A stretch of 64,000 nt of DNA from Cololabis saira (GCF_033807715.1 NC_084587.1:25665017-25729016); one strand, 5' to 3'. Shown: positions 48,490 through 60,551, counted from the stretch's first letter. The notes: generated by a model from the sequence alone, not told the origin. Numbers and translations: made by a program.

Positions 48490-50429
48490 GTAAGTCAGGG
48501 CTTAGCTCCTCCCTCAACCACAACTCTGCCATAGACATCCACCATTAGATTGGGTTGGGCTAGTTGTTTGGGCATGTGGTTCCTGTTTGGTGCAGTGATG
48601 CCCCCTCACACACTATTGTGACAGGTTGTGATGTGTTTCTCTGTTGCTATTTTTTTTTTCTTTTGTCTTTTTTTTGCTCGTTGGTTTTTGTCTAGTTACT
48701 AGCAGGCATTAAAACAAAACCTGGTTACTTTTATTCAAAGGCCCCCTCTAATAACAATCAGGACTTTGATCTGATTGAAACTGCAGACTAAATAACAGTC
48801 TCAGAAAAGCAAGGTCAGATATATATTATCTACAAGATCAAAAGAACAAATCCCAGATTACCCGATCCCAAGGAAATTAGAAATAATACGTTGTGTGGGG
48901 AACACAGTTGAGCAGAAGCTATGTGGGTTGTTTTGTTATTGTTACAAAGATGGCAGACCTCACGTGTTCTGTATATGGCTTATAGCATGAAATGGGTTTC
49001 CATAAGCCTTCATTTCTTACATAAAGATGTCAAATTATGACAGGAGTGTATTAAATGTAATTGAAGATACCTCACTTCCAAAGTACCAGTAAGAATATGG
49101 TTCTACAGTCTTCAATTTTCAGACAGCTGCTTCACAAATGGCGGTTTGCCACTAATGTAATTAAAAAGTTTGATGCTTCTCCAACCATTTAACTAGAAAA
49201 CACCATGATTACAAGGGGGCATTTCGGTTAACCAGTACGTTGGTTCTTTATTATGTTTTCTCTATGTCCTCTATGTGTTTGCTGCATGGGATTGATGAGT
49301 CTCTTGGTACATGCTGCTCTGGGCTGACAGACTCATTGCTGATGTCTCCGGTCAGTTGCGGCTGCTGCCCTCATGAATCACTTGCTCTTTAAAATTTTTA
49401 TAGCTCAAATGGTCAAATATTAAAAGTGGACAGATTCAGATTAGAGAGGGAATAAATTATGGATGTGGTCAGATCCTCATATGCTGAATGAGGAAAAAGA
49501 TTGTCAAAGCCAAACTGTTTCAAGGCCTTTTTTTCAGCAAAAAAAGAAACGTATAGATACATTTTTACATAAACAAAGATTAGAGTTTAGGGGATTACTA
49601 ACTGCTCATGTAAAATTTTCAAGTTTATTCATTACTTTTTCTTAGCTGGACATGTGGTCAGACGGCAGTGGAACAAGATGTTTTAGATGAGCTGGCTTGC
49701 AGGCTAGCCAAAGTCAAAACAATCAACATTCAGAATCAAATAAAATAATTGGTCATTTTATATTTTATTTAGCCTGTTTATAAATTTGATCATCTGTTTA
49801 TGCCTGCTAGTATTTTCCGTTTCTTTTCACTTTGGTAGTTTGGAGGAATGCTGTGTGTCTATCACTTTAGTGCCCTCTGCTGGATGTAGGTGGTGATAAT
49901 TTGCCTGCAGCTTTACAGCAGGGTTTGTAAAATCAAATTACATCAAACTGAGGGACCTCTAGTGTCATGAAGACGTGCCTGTGACATGGCTTTAGCACAT
50001 GGCATTAGGTGATGACCTGCTGTTTTGCTTGTTTGAAATATTCAGGTGAAAATTTCTCACAAGGAGCTGGCATGACATTTTGTGCTTTTTAAAGCCACGC
50101 TCAGCTGTGGGTTGAGATTTCTGCCTGCAATATTTTAAATGTTTCACACCACCTAATAAGCCCTTAGTGTAGATGGTGTCCCAACACGCACTGATTGATT
50201 CTGCCAGGACAGAATCTCTCTGTATACTGAGTGTTTATTGAGGAGACAAGCAACAGTTGCATTTTGACCAATTGAACATTTGACTGTGTGCATTAGTAAA
50301 ACAGCACTAACATCAGCACATTTGAATTTGCAGTTGATTTGCACTCAAATAAACACTGCAGCTTGTGCTTCGCTTGGTTTTCTGCTCACAACGGCCTTTA
50401 ACTCTCTGCATGTGTGTGGTCGATGTATA

Positions 50430-50431
<2 letters not shown>
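48490..50431 (+). other. sorbs2: sorbs2 intron 13-14, first part
   Basis: Unremarkable AT-rich intron; nothing coding or structured was recognised before the (GT)n tract at 50432. Confidence 0.5.

Positions 50432-50510
<79 letters not shown>
50432..50510. repeat. (GT)n microsatellite
   Basis: About 39 perfect GT units in the intron before sorbs2 exon 14. Confidence 0.97.
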
Positions 50511-50512
<2 letters not shown>

Positions 50513-50946
50513 TGTGAAGGCTGATTTATATTAGCATCAGTAACTTTTAGTCTTAATCTTAAAGTTTCATTTTCAGATAAGCACAACAGTTATGTATCTA
50601 TAGGTGACTTTTTAAAATATGCTTACATAATAATTTATTTTTTTTCCATCAGTGTAGGTGTGATTAGTGTTGGGATGTCTCTAAATGTGTGCTGGAGTGT
50701 GCAGTGATCGCTCATTTTACTGTTTTGCCTGCAAAGTTCACTTGCAGTAGTTTTGAAGTAGTCCATCTTTGACTTCAGATTTTCTAACGGGTGTCACTCT
50801 CTCCAAATGTTTTTTTTTTATGTTTTGGTTTCTCCCCATGATGCCACCACTGCTTATCCTCCTTCACCTCATCTTCACCTTCCTCCTATTCCTCCTCGTC
50901 CTCCTCTGTTCCCCTTCCTGCTCACTGCTGCTGCTTGGGGCTGAAG

Positions 50947-51003
50947 CCTCCTAAAAAACGGCTGGATTATAATCCAGACATCTCTGCTCGCCATCGCATT
51001 GAG
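50947..51003 (+). CDS. sorbs2: sorbs2 coding exon 14 (residues 708-726)
   Basis: A 57-bp, phase-0 exon. The acceptor is CTTGGGGCTGAAG after a long CCTCCTC pyrimidine tract (50860-50930); donor ATTGAG/GTAATC. It encodes PPKKRLDYNPDISARHRIE. PPKK directly after FGRP of exon 13 reproduces the known family sequence, supporting the junction. Confidence 0.93.
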
Positions 51004-52321
51004 GTAATCTCACATTCACGATCAGTCCAAAAGTGTTGTTAATTTCACAGCTTGTAACTGTCTATTTGAATCAACCCCCAGGATACGGATGAATAATCCT
51101 CTTTGCTAAGAAAGGATCCTCACTGACCTGGAAGTATTTAAGTGGCATCCAGAATGAATTGTGGTCAAGTTCTTTAAATGCTAAGGAAAAGCGCTTCAGT
51201 GCTTTCTGTATTATCCCCTTTAGCTTAGAAAAACTAAAGCATCCTTTATGAAAAAAAAAGTTGTCCCACAGTTCCTTGCAGCTACAATATTTAAAGTGAT
51301 GCTCGATTTGTTTACTGTCGGTTTGAGTGTTAGCAGCAACATATTTCAGGTTGCTGAGTTACTGCCTTTGGTAATTAGTAATAATGTATTATAGCTCACT
51401 CTAGAGATGATATATATTAAGTAGCCTCCATGAAATAAGAGACATCTCTGCGTTAGGTGAAGTACTCAAGCCTTTTTTGGGATATTTTGGAGCGTAGTTT
51501 CACGACAGTAACTTGGAGTAAATTTAGTGGGTTTCTCATTGCAGTGCAGTCTTGTTTACTCAGTTCTTACCCCCTTCTACCATCTTTTCTTAAACTCTTG
51601 ACATTTTGCACTGAGATCGCAGAAAAGTGTGTAGAGAAAGAAAAGTAAGCTATTTTATTTTCAATGGACTGTTCAGTTGTGCTACCAGAGTGAAAAATTA
51701 TAAAATATAATTGTTTAAAATGACTGCGGTGCTGTGCAGCATCAATGCAGTGTGATTTCAAAGCAGGATGGTGGCCAGATAGATGATTGCTGTTTATCGG
51801 GCTGCTTTGTAAGTAATATCCGTTGTTCTACTGTGAAAAGTATGAATGAATTCCTTGAGCTTTTTAAAAAAAAAAAATCAGTATAGAATATATTGCTAAT
51901 CTTTGGCATACCCTCTATAATTCTGTGATTGCAGTCAGCGGTGTAAGGGATTTCCTCACAGTTGATAAGAATATTGAACATTCTTTTCCACAAAGTCCCA
52001 CTCCAGTTGATCCATGCCTGGTTTTGCAGTGCAACATTTACCCCCTGAGCTCAGCTCACAACAACCTTTGCTGTATCACCTTTGCCATCATCCTTCTACG
52101 CAGCCCAAAAGAGACATGTATCTTTGGCGTGTGCGCCAGTGGGCCTCTTCTTGGTCAGGTGTGCCATGTGGAACCAGCATCTTTTGTACCTTTTGCTGAG
52201 GGAGTGTTTAGAGTGTGGCACAGCAGCAACCGCATGCAAGGCTGTGCATTGTAAGCTGCTCTGCCTCAAGTCTTTGTTCATGCGAAGCTCACTTTTCTCT
52301 TCTTTGTCTGCCCTATTTCAG
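51004..52321 (+). other. sorbs2: sorbs2 intron 14-15 (1.3 kb)
   Basis: No exon, RNA gene or repeat was recognised. A 109-codon frame at 51925-52254 has no family signature and no fitting splice borders. Confidence 0.5.
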
Positions 52322-52371
52322 ACATCTCTCCAGATCGCTCCTGCTGAGAAGGCTTTAGAGAGACCCGCAAG
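52322..52371 (+). CDS. sorbs2: sorbs2 coding exon 15 (residues 727-743)
   Basis: A 50-bp exon with acceptor GTCTGCCCTATTTCAG and donor CGCAAG/GTAACT, phase 0 in and phase 2 out. It encodes TSLQIAPAEKALERPA plus two bases of a Ser codon. The SLERPxS-type ending that leads into SAASDYRKRRKSEP is SORBS2-specific. Confidence 0.93.
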
Positions 52372-53124
52372 GTAACTGCTGTTTTGTTGCTTTATTTTTT
52401 GCATCCCCCCCCCCCCCTCTTAACAGCAATCCTCCTTGTTGTGATTCAGCACAGTATCAAAACTCTGCTTTTTCATTTTAATTATTTTAACCTTGTCTCT
52501 GCCGCAGATCTACAGGGGCTGCTGTTAATGGCAGTTTGCATGGATTGACGTGGCTCTTTTGTCACTGATGTCAGGATGCTTTTATCACAAAGTGAACCAG
52601 AATGAATTAACCCTGCAAACCTATTGATTCTGCCGTCCACCTTCTGTCCCTCCCTCCACCCCCCTGTCTCCCTTTCACCACTGGCCTGCTTATTCAGTCG
52701 CATGCCCCTCGGTGAACAGAGAGAGCAGAAAAGGGATCTGATGAATAGACCATGTAACTCACATCTTTGGCATTAAGCCTGTTTGCTCTGAATAGAAAGC
52801 CTCTTGGGTTTGGGCTTTTTTTTGTTTTTGTTTTTAAAGACAGTTTGGAGACAAACGTTACACTAATTTCTAAAAAATATTTATCTGGATATTCTTGGAT
52901 ACACTTTATATATACTATGCGATAACAATGAAAAAATGTGAAAATCGTTTATTTTCTTTGAACTTTGGCAACATTTTAAAATTAAATGTAATTTAGGGAA
53001 GAAAAAGTGATAAAGTTATTAAATACAGTTATAAATTAAGTATGAGTAATTAAAAATGCACACAAAATGCATTTATTGTGCCTAAATTCATTCTGCCTTT
53101 TGCCTTTTTGGATGTTTGTTGCAG

Positions 53125-53300
53125 TGCTGCCAGTGACTACAGGAAGAGAAGGAAGTCTGAGCCGTCTAGTTCCCAAACGAATCCTCCGTCTCAGAGCAGA
53201 GCTGCAACTTCCCCTAAACCAGTGGATGCCTCCAAACCCAGCAGCAGCCTCAAGAGACCTGTCATTCGTTCCTCACCATCCTCCCCCTCCAGAGCCAAAG
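53125..53300 (+). CDS. sorbs2: sorbs2 coding exon 16 (residues 743-802)
   Basis: A 176-bp exon with acceptor GGATGTTTGTTGCAG and donor CAAAG/GTACTA, phase 2 in and phase 1 out. It encodes AASDYRKRRKSEPSSSQTN, then a Ser/Pro-rich linker ending RSSPSSPSRAKG. The RKRRKSEP cluster resembles a basic nuclear-type signal and a kinase site. RAKG is the conserved entry to the neuronal exon. Confidence 0.96.
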
Positions 53301-53667
53301 GTACTAACTCACAAAGGCATTTCCTTTCCACTTGGTAATTCTTTTTTTTTCTTTTTCTCTGTGTCTCCTTGTCTTTTTTCCTCATTCTTTTCCCCAGACA
53401 GACATGCATGTGTACTGTACTTATCACCAGAAAATCAAAGAAGATTTTGTTGTGTTTTCACAATATGATGTCTGTCTGGTGTGATCGTAAGTTCATGGTT
53501 TGCTGGAAGTCTGAACAAAGAAAAATCATCTTCTTTTCCCACCTTTTTTCCGACCTATTTATTCTCCCTCTCCCTAGCTGCTTCCACCCTATTGCTGGGT
53601 ATTTTTGCTTAACCTACTTTCCTCCTTCTTCTCTTTCTTCACGCTGCTCTTATTGGACAACTCAAAG

Positions 53668-55485
53668 GTGGGGACGCATGTAACATGTATTCAAACAGTA
53701 TGACCTCCTCGGCTCCTTGTGAGACAACCTCTCTTCCCCCTGTGCTTTCTGAGTCTGGTCGTTGCCACGAGGATACCAGCCCAGAAGACAGCTCTTCCTC
53801 AAAGCAGTCTGTTTGTTGTGCGAACAGTTGGCAAACAAAATGCCAGGATGTAGAGAACTGGAACAGTGGAGAGAAAGTTCCACCCTCCTCTGGCAAGCTG
53901 AAGTCACGCAGTTGTGATGACTTACTTAACGATGGGCACTCTGGCTCAGGGGGGCGTAACACTCGTTCAGAGAGTGCTGGGTCACTGGTGTGCGACGGGA
54001 ATCCTTCGTCATTTTCAGCCTCCACTTGTACACTGCCTCGTCTCCACCGTCGTCGAGCACATGATTCGCCAGGCTTTCTCCAGCTCTACCGTAAGATGCA
54101 CCAAATCGATCGAGCTCAGCTCATCCCATCTGAAGTTATTCGCTCTGTGAGGGCTCGTATCCTGGAACTAGAACGCCAGCCTCATCTACATCGCCATCGC
54201 CTGTCCCCTTGGACACCCTCCTGGGGTGTGGAAGTGCCACGTGATATGGTGCCAAATCGTATTACTGAATATGAGCGTCTCATTCAGAAGTCCAAATCCA
54301 TGCCCAACTTGGGTGATAGTGAGTTGCCTTCAGGTACCACTACACCTGGTGGCTCGTCATCTCGTGCTAGCAGTGGTGGAACGCCCAGCTTTCCAAAGCG
54401 CCGTTTTTCCATCGAATCCTTACTAGAAGAAGACAACAATGGAAATAGTGGAACTGTGCCTCGTAGCCTGGTTCACTTACACCGACCTCGTAGTCCACCT
54501 GAAGGCCAGCCTCGCGTTGGGCCAGAGCCTAGCCGCGGTCAGGCATTTCCTCCTCCTCCTCCTGTTCCACAAGGCCCTCAAGCCAACCATGACTATTCTG
54601 ACAGTGAACAGGACGCCGTTGCATCTGACCTCAGTGATTTCATTCAGGTGGAGGGTTCTTCATTTTGCAGTGAGAGTGACTTTGACCATTGCTCGCATAC
54701 GTCCTCTGAGAGTCTTTATGGCTCTTCCACCCTCCACCATCACCACCTCCGCCATCACCATCATCACCATCATCACCATCACCCTATTCACCAAAACCTT
54801 GGTCAGAGCCAGGGCTACCAACACCGCCACCTCATCAGCACCTGCAAAGGTCGTTGCCCGGCTTCATACACCCGTTTCACAACCATGCTTCGCCATGAAA
54901 GAGAACGAGCACGACAGGAGCACCAGAGACCCTCACAGCAGAGCCACAGCAGTCATTCCCAAATCCAGGGCTCACAGTCCCAGCAAGCAATGTCCAAGTT
55001 GGCCTTCTTGGTCAGCCCAGTGCCTTTCCGCAAGAAAAAGGGCTCATCACCACCTACCTCTAGAAGAAGTGGTGGCGGCGGTCGAGGTAGCAGGCCCAAG
55101 TCCAAACAGGCCATTTATGAAGCACTAGATGCAGCCTTGAGAGACATTTATGAGCACATTCAAGCAGAGAGAGGCCACAGAAGCACTAGACCACCTGATG
55201 ATAGCATCTTGAGGAGAATCCTGGCCGAACTGCTGCCAAATGTGCCTGAAAGAAGCTCCTCTTTGCGAGGGAGGAGGGGATGTTGGCACAGGGGTCACTC
55301 CTCTTTGTACCCAGATGGCAGCCCCCCTGGGTGTGCTTCGTATGGAGGAGAACCTTCAACACCGAGGCTGCAGTCACCACAGCTGCAGTCACCAGTCAGT
55401 GCCTGTTACGGACGACACATGGAGGCTTCGAACAATAATGAATATGGAGAGGAGCAGGGCAATGGAAATGGTCTCTGTTATTCAG
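53668..55485 (+). CDS. sorbs2: sorbs2 coding exon 17, 1.8-kb neuronal (nArgBP2-type) exon (residues 802-1408)
   Basis: An 1818-bp exon, phase 1 to phase 1, with acceptor GACAACTCAAAG after a TTCTTC tract and donor ATTCAG/GTGGAG. Landmarks: KSRSCDDLLND (about 53900); APGFL-type RKMHQIDRAQLIPSEVIRSV (about 54090); EVPRDMVPNRI and LIQKSKSMPNLGDSE (54230-54320); FPKRRFSIESLLEE; a SSFCSESDFDHCSHTSSESL block; poly-His (54735-54782); the CKGRCPASYTRFTTMLRHE Cys/His cluster (54843 onward); and LAFLVSPVPFRKKK. This matches the large exon specific to neural SORBS2. It is rich in His, Ser and Pro. Skipping it would preserve frame. Confidence 0.97.
54735..54791 (+). repeat. sorbs2: CAY (His) codon tract in exon 17
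   Basis: Four His codons, Leu-Arg, then ten consecutive CAT/CAC codons, followed by Pro-Ile-His. It is an imperfect CAC/CAT trinucleotide repeat in coding sequence. A poly-His run at this place is also present in mammalian SORBS2 as I recall it. Confidence 0.95.
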
Positions 55486-56216
55486 GTGGAGATGATACAC
55501 ATGTCACATGTACACAGGCACAAAGATTAAAGTATGTAAAAGAACAAAAGACTTTAACATACATGTACATACATGGACATGGAAATATACAAATGTAGAT
55601 TAGAGCCCAATCAAGAATAAATATTTATGTTAGAATAATAGTATTGCTCTTAAGCAATGTATTTAATTTAATTTATTGATCCCCAAAGAAAAATCCACTA
55701 CTGTATTTTCCATCTTAGATTAGGACAGCTTTAGAAAGCACACCAGCACCTGCCAACTGGCTAAACCCATATTGACTGATAATATCAGCTGGGCTCTAAA
55801 GGAAAATTGCCTCCACATATTTACCTACATGTCTGTTTCACTATTGCCTGCCCTTGGAGCTCATGTCACCTCATTTCTCCACAGACACACCCATTACTTT
55901 GCTTTGCTGTTCATTTGTATGACATTCATTCAGACCAATATACAGTAAATTCTCAAATACAGTCTGTCCATAAGCTCTGTGGTAAAGCTTTGTCAGTTGA
56001 AGCCACACGTTTCTGCAGATGTCTAACTGGAACAGTCTGCTAGTAAAGTGGAAGGATTATGTCCTATAAAGTCATTTGTAATACTGCAGAAAATGCTGAG
56101 ACTCACTGACAAACGACTGATAGAAAACAAAACTGTACCAAAACACAGTAAGGACGAAATTTATGACTGGCAATATCTATATGACATTAAAAAAAAAATG
56201 TAAAGTGGTAAAACTA
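55486..56216 (+). other. sorbs2: sorbs2 intron 17-18, first part
   Basis: The exon-17 frame stays open to 55598 but loses coding character after the donor. A short LINE-like tail word (TTTATTGATCCCCAAAGAAA) occurs at about 55672. Nothing else was recognised before the Rex3 insertion. Confidence 0.5.
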
Positions 56217-58435
56217 CTCACCACCAGGTGGATGCGCTGGCGGAGGAGGAGGTTGGACAGACCGGGCAGACCCAAACGGATTGTGAGGGTCTGTTGGGAA
56301 CGTCTGGCTGAGCCCTCTGTCAGGGACATCTTCAACTCCCACCTCCGAGAGAGCTTCTCTCAGATCCCGGGGGAGGCGGGGAACATTGAGTCCGAGTGGA
56401 CCATGTTCTCTGCCTCCATTGTCAACGCGGCGGCTCGAAGCTGTGGACGCAAGGTCTCCGGTGCCTGTCGTGGCGGCAATCCTAGAACCCGGTGGTGGAC
56501 ACCGGAAGTACAGGATGCCGTCAGACTGAAGAAGGAGTCCTACCGGGCTATGTTGGCCGGTGGGACTCCTGACGCAGTAGATAGGTACCGGCAGGCCAAG
56601 CGGGCCGCGGCTCGGGCAGTCTTGGAGGCAAAAACTCGGGTCTGGGAGGAGTTCGGGGAGGCCATGGAGGAGGACTTTCGGTCGGCCTCGAGGAAATTCT
56701 GGAGGACCGTTCGGCGCCTCAGAAGGGGGAAGCAGTACTCTGCCGGCACCATTTATGGTGCTGGTGGGGAGCTGTTGACCTCGACTGGGGACATTGTCGG
56801 ACGGTGGAAGGAATACTTTGAGGATCTCCTTAACCCGACTGACATGCCTTCCACTGAGGAAGCAGAGGGTTGGGGCTCGGAGGCGTGCTCATCCATCACC
56901 CAAGCCGAGGTCACCGAGGTGGTTCGTAAGCTCCTCGGTGGCCGGGCACCGGGGGTGGATGATTCGCCCTGAGTACCTCAAGTCTCTGGATGTCGTAGGG
57001 CTGTCTTGGCTGACACGCCTCTGCGACATTGCATGGAGGAAGGGGACAGTACCGCTGGGGTGGCAAACCGGGGTGGTGGTCCCTCTGTTTAAAAAGGGGG
57101 ACCGGAGAGTGTGTTCCAACTACAGGGGGATCACACTTCTCAGCCTCCCGGGGAAAGTCTACGCCAGGGTACTGGAGAGGAGATTACGGCCGATAGTCGA
57201 ACCTCGGATTCAGGAGGAACAATGCGGTTTTCGTTCCGGTCGTGGAACACTGGACCAGCTCTATACCCTCCGCAGGGTGCTCGAGGGTTCATGGGAATTT
57301 GCCCAACCAGTCTACATGTGTTTTGTGGATCTGGAGAAGGCATTTGACCATGTGCCTCGTGCCATTCTGTGGGGGGTGCTGAGTGAGTATGGAGTCCGGG
57401 GCCCTCTACTAAGGGCTGTCCGGTCTCTGTATGATCGAAGCAGGAGTCTGGTTCGCATTGCCGGCAGTAAGTCAGACTTGTTCCCGGTGCATGTTGGACT
57501 CCGGCAGGGCTGCCCTTTGTCACCGGTCCTGTTCATAATTTTTATGGACAGGATTTCTAGGCGCAGGCAGGGGCCGGAGGGGATCCGGTTTGGGAACCTC
57601 AGGATTTCATCTCTGCTTTTTGCAGATGATGTTCTCCTGTTGGCTTCATCAGACCGGGACCTCCAGCATGTGCTGGGGCGGTTTGCGGCCGAGTGCGACG
57701 CGGCAGGGATGAGAATCAGCACCTCCAAGACCGAGGCCATGGTTCTCGACCGGAAAAGGGTGGCATGCCTTCTCCGGGTGGGTGGAGAAGTCCTGCCTCA
57801 GGTGGAGGAGTTCAAGTATCTCGGGATCTTGTTCACGAGTGAGGGAACAATGGAGCGTGAGATTGACAGGCAGATCGGTGCAGCGTCCGCAGTAATGCGG
57901 TCGATGTACTGGACCGTCGTGGTGAAGAGGGAGCTGAGTCGAAAGGCGAAGCTCTCGATTTACCGGTCAATCTACGCCCCTACCCTCACCTATGGTCATG
58001 AACTTTGGGTAGTGACCGAAAGGACAAGATCGCGGATACAAGCGGCCGAGATGAGTTTCCTCCGCAGGGTGGCTGGACGCTCCCTTAGAGATAGGGTGAG
58101 GAGTTCGGTCACCCGGGAGGAGCTCGGAGTCGAGCCGCTACTCCTCCACATTGAGAGGAGTCAGCTGAGGTGGCTTGGGCATCTGTACCGGATGCCTCCT
58201 GGACGCCTCCCTAGGGAGGTGTTCCAGGCATGTCCCACCGGGAGGAGACCCCGGGGAAGACCCAGGACACGCTGGAGAGACTATGTCTCTCGGCTGGCCT
58301 GGGAACGCCTCGGACTCCCCCCGGAAGAGCTGGAGGAAGTGTCTGGGGTGAGGGAAGTCTGGGCATCCCTGCTGAGGCTGCTGCCCCCGCGACCCGGTAA
58401 CGGATAAAGCGGGAGAAGATGAGTGAGTGAGTGAG
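56217..58435 (+). mobile_element. 5'-truncated Rex3-type (RTE clade) LINE with 10-bp TSD
   Basis: Identical GGTAAAACTA duplications flank the element (56207-56216 and 58436-58445). The 2.2-kb insert is GC-rich against an AT-rich intron. It ends in a short tandem tail (GATGAGTGAGTGAGTGAG), as RTE elements do. The segments corresponding to both standard Rex3 diagnostic primer sites, as I remember them, are present with at most small differences. It lacks the endonuclease region. It sits in sorbs2 intron 17-18, same strand as the gene. Confidence 0.93.
56232..58407 (+). pseudogene. Rex3 reverse transcriptase, frameshifted
   Basis: The first frame (to 56972) covers the segment before and into the RT. 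It ends at a stop after GRAPGVDDSP because of a net 2-base loss near 56963. The RT continues in another frame to 58407 with CGFRSGRGTLDQLYTLR, the FVDLEKAFDHVPR palm motif, GLRQGCPLSPVLF, the catalytic FADD box (57619-57630), KYLGILF and the C-terminal QLRWLGHLYRMP region, ending PRPGNG. Almost the whole RT is otherwise undamaged, so the copy is young, but it cannot encode a complete protein. Confidence 0.92.
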
Positions 58436-58445
58436 GGTAAAACTA

Positions 58446-59427
58446 AGACAAGACTGTTACTGGAGCGGCTGGAAAGGCACATTAAAATAGGAGCAGATCT
58501 AAGGAGGTATTCTTTCTGCTTGTTAAACACAAAATTAATTCACCTAAACAATGTATGACCTGAAATGAAGGTCTGGTTTACCCCTAATTTAGGAAATATA
58601 ATAATTGAGAATTTACAGTATATCAATCTGTTTGCAACTCTTTCTCCTCAAAATTAAGTTTCTCTACAACCAAGTTCATTTTGTTAATGTTTTAGACACA
58701 GCATCACTGCTGCATAATTCAGTATTTTGTTGTTTGGTCTAACCAAGCGTTCAATTTTCACACCTGAAAACTGAGATGTGCACACTTGATTTGGTTTGGC
58801 AAGAAAAGCACATTGTACAGGGTTTCAGAGTGATTGTGGTTTCAGTACTCGGTATTACAAGTAAATGTTGAAAATATGTTTTTAACCACAATATTCAGTA
58901 TTTCATTGGAACAAATAGCCCTTTTGTTGTTTTTTTTTTGTTGTACAGAGAAGTAATTTTTGAGAGACAGGGTTGGAGTAAATATATGTAAATATTCCCT
59001 TTTTTTGTTTAAATTTATTATTCTTTGGTTGCATTATTCACCTGTTTTGGAGATTGGCTAATGCAGTCATTTTATCACATATTTAATCACAAATTATTTC
59101 TTTTTCTAAGCCATTTGCTTGTATTGTTGTGTTTGTTCATGGTTTATGGTCTGTATTCCCGATGTTTCATTTGTGTACCAATTGTTTTGTGGTATTGCAT
59201 GTGTATACATTTTTGCCATATTGTGGAAAATATTCAGTCACTTTGTTTTTTTTTTTCTATGAAATAGAAATAAACACACTTATTACCCCAAGCTGTCATT
59301 CCCTCATTTACATGTTGGAATGACATCACATACTCATCCTTCAGTGCTTTCCCAAGCTCTGTTTTTGTGTCCCAGATTGCATGACAGGTGGTTACTGTGG
59401 TAACTCATGTCTACTTTTATATCACAG
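58446..59427 (+). other. sorbs2: sorbs2 intron 17-18, last part
   Basis: AT- and T-rich intron; no exon or repeat was recognised before the acceptor at 59427. Confidence 0.5.
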
Positions 59428-59507
59428 ACCAGGATGTCACCAGGAGTTATTCCACTTTGGATGGACGCCACACACCCCAGAGCAGAAGACTCACTCCTGA
59501 CAGAGAG
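59428..59507 (+). CDS. sorbs2: sorbs2 coding exon 18 (residues 1408-1434)
   Basis: An 80-bp exon with acceptor TCTACTTTTATATCACAG and donor AGAGAG/GTACCA, phase 1 in and phase 0 out. It encodes QDVTRSYSTLDGRHTPQSRR, then LTPDRE, the short Ser/Arg linker before SH3-1. SYSSTL..RGTPEKE is the equivalent stretch I recall in mammals. Confidence 0.94.
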
Positions 59508-59847
59508 GTACCACATGGAAAATGATTTCTAGTATTCTCCACACCAAACGGGTGTAGCTAAAAGAGTGTAAAGTTTTAAAAAGATAGTTATGTGTTGTGA
59601 AGTGGATGATAGGCTGAAACAAAAAATAATTTTTAAAGTGGAAGTTCAACAGTTTTATGTGTACCAGTAGCACAACTCAATGAAATGCACTGATCAAAAT
59701 TCAACATGTACATGTACTGTAGTATATTATTTACATGTCCATAAGTATTTAGTATTTTGTGATGCCTCTTGGGTTTCTCTCACTCTGCTCTTCTAGGTCT
59801 CCCATAAACAGATGACACAACTTATTCTGTTCTCTCTCCTCCATCAG

Positions 59848-59894
59848 AAACAGCCTGCAAGAGCAATTTATGATTTTAAGGCACAAACGGCCAA
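59848..59894 (+). CDS. sorbs2: sorbs2 coding exon 19, SH3-1 beginning (residues 1435-1450)
   Basis: A 47-bp exon with acceptor TCTCTCCTCCATCAG and donor GCCAA/GTAAGT, phase 0 in and phase 2 out. It encodes KQPARAIYDFKAQTAK. AIYDF is the ALYDY-type strand of an SH3 domain, whose two Tyr/Phe positions help form the ligand pocket. Confidence 0.98.
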
Positions 59895-60307
59895 GTAAGT
59901 TCAGTAAAATTACTGCACAAGCGCATAAGAAGCAAAAGCTTCTAAGCGCTCTTGCTTGACTGCACGTCAGCGCATCTCAACGTCTAGCTTCGTCAGATGT
60001 TATTTTCTAAGCTGCATATTTTCCATTTCTTTTTAAAAAAACGCCATCATTGCATCCTGTAACCTCATATACCTTCCATACCAACCTTCAGTCGATTTTG
60101 TTTTTTGCAGTGCTTCAGCATACATTTTGCATGAATTAAGCTGACTTGTCCAGTGTTCGCCATTAACTTTATTGCACTTTTATGGCTGACATTTTCCCAC
60201 TGATGCTTGTATGCCATAAATTCTGCACAAGTGGAGGTTTATTTATTCCAGTTATGTTTACACACTGCATAGAAACTGCAAACAAAGATGATACACCTGT
60301 GTTACAG

Positions 60308-60422
60308 GGAGCTGACATTTAAAAAGGGGGATGCAGTGAACATCATTAGACAAATAGACAACAACTGGTATGAAGGAGAACACAGAGGACGTGTGGGGAT
60401 ATTCCCCATATCCTATGTAGAG
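60308..60422 (+). CDS. sorbs2: sorbs2 coding exon 20, SH3-1 remainder (residues 1450-1488)
   Basis: A 115-bp exon with acceptor ACACCTGTGTTACAG and donor GTAGAG/GTAGGT, phase 2 in and phase 0 out. It completes SH3-1: [20 protein letters not shown], then [18 protein letters not shown]. The conserved RT-loop acidic residues, the ligand-binding Trp of NNWYEGE and the GIFPxxYV end are all intact, so the domain should bind proline-rich ligands. Confidence 0.98.
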
Positions 60423-60551
60423 GTAGGTGTGCTTCTGTCCTGAATACTGAATGACTGCATGCACCTCCTTCTTCTTTTAAAGTTGTACTTCAATATTCAC
60501 CTCATCCTCCATGACACATTCTTGTTTACATCAATTTTAACACATCCACAG

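Noticed and set aside
54439..55128. A 229-codon open frame overlapping exon 17 in another frame
   Set aside because: It lies within the true coding exon, reads as low-complexity Thr/Ile/Arg shadow of CAC/CAT and AGC codons, and lacks any domain. The sorbs2 frame explains the region fully.
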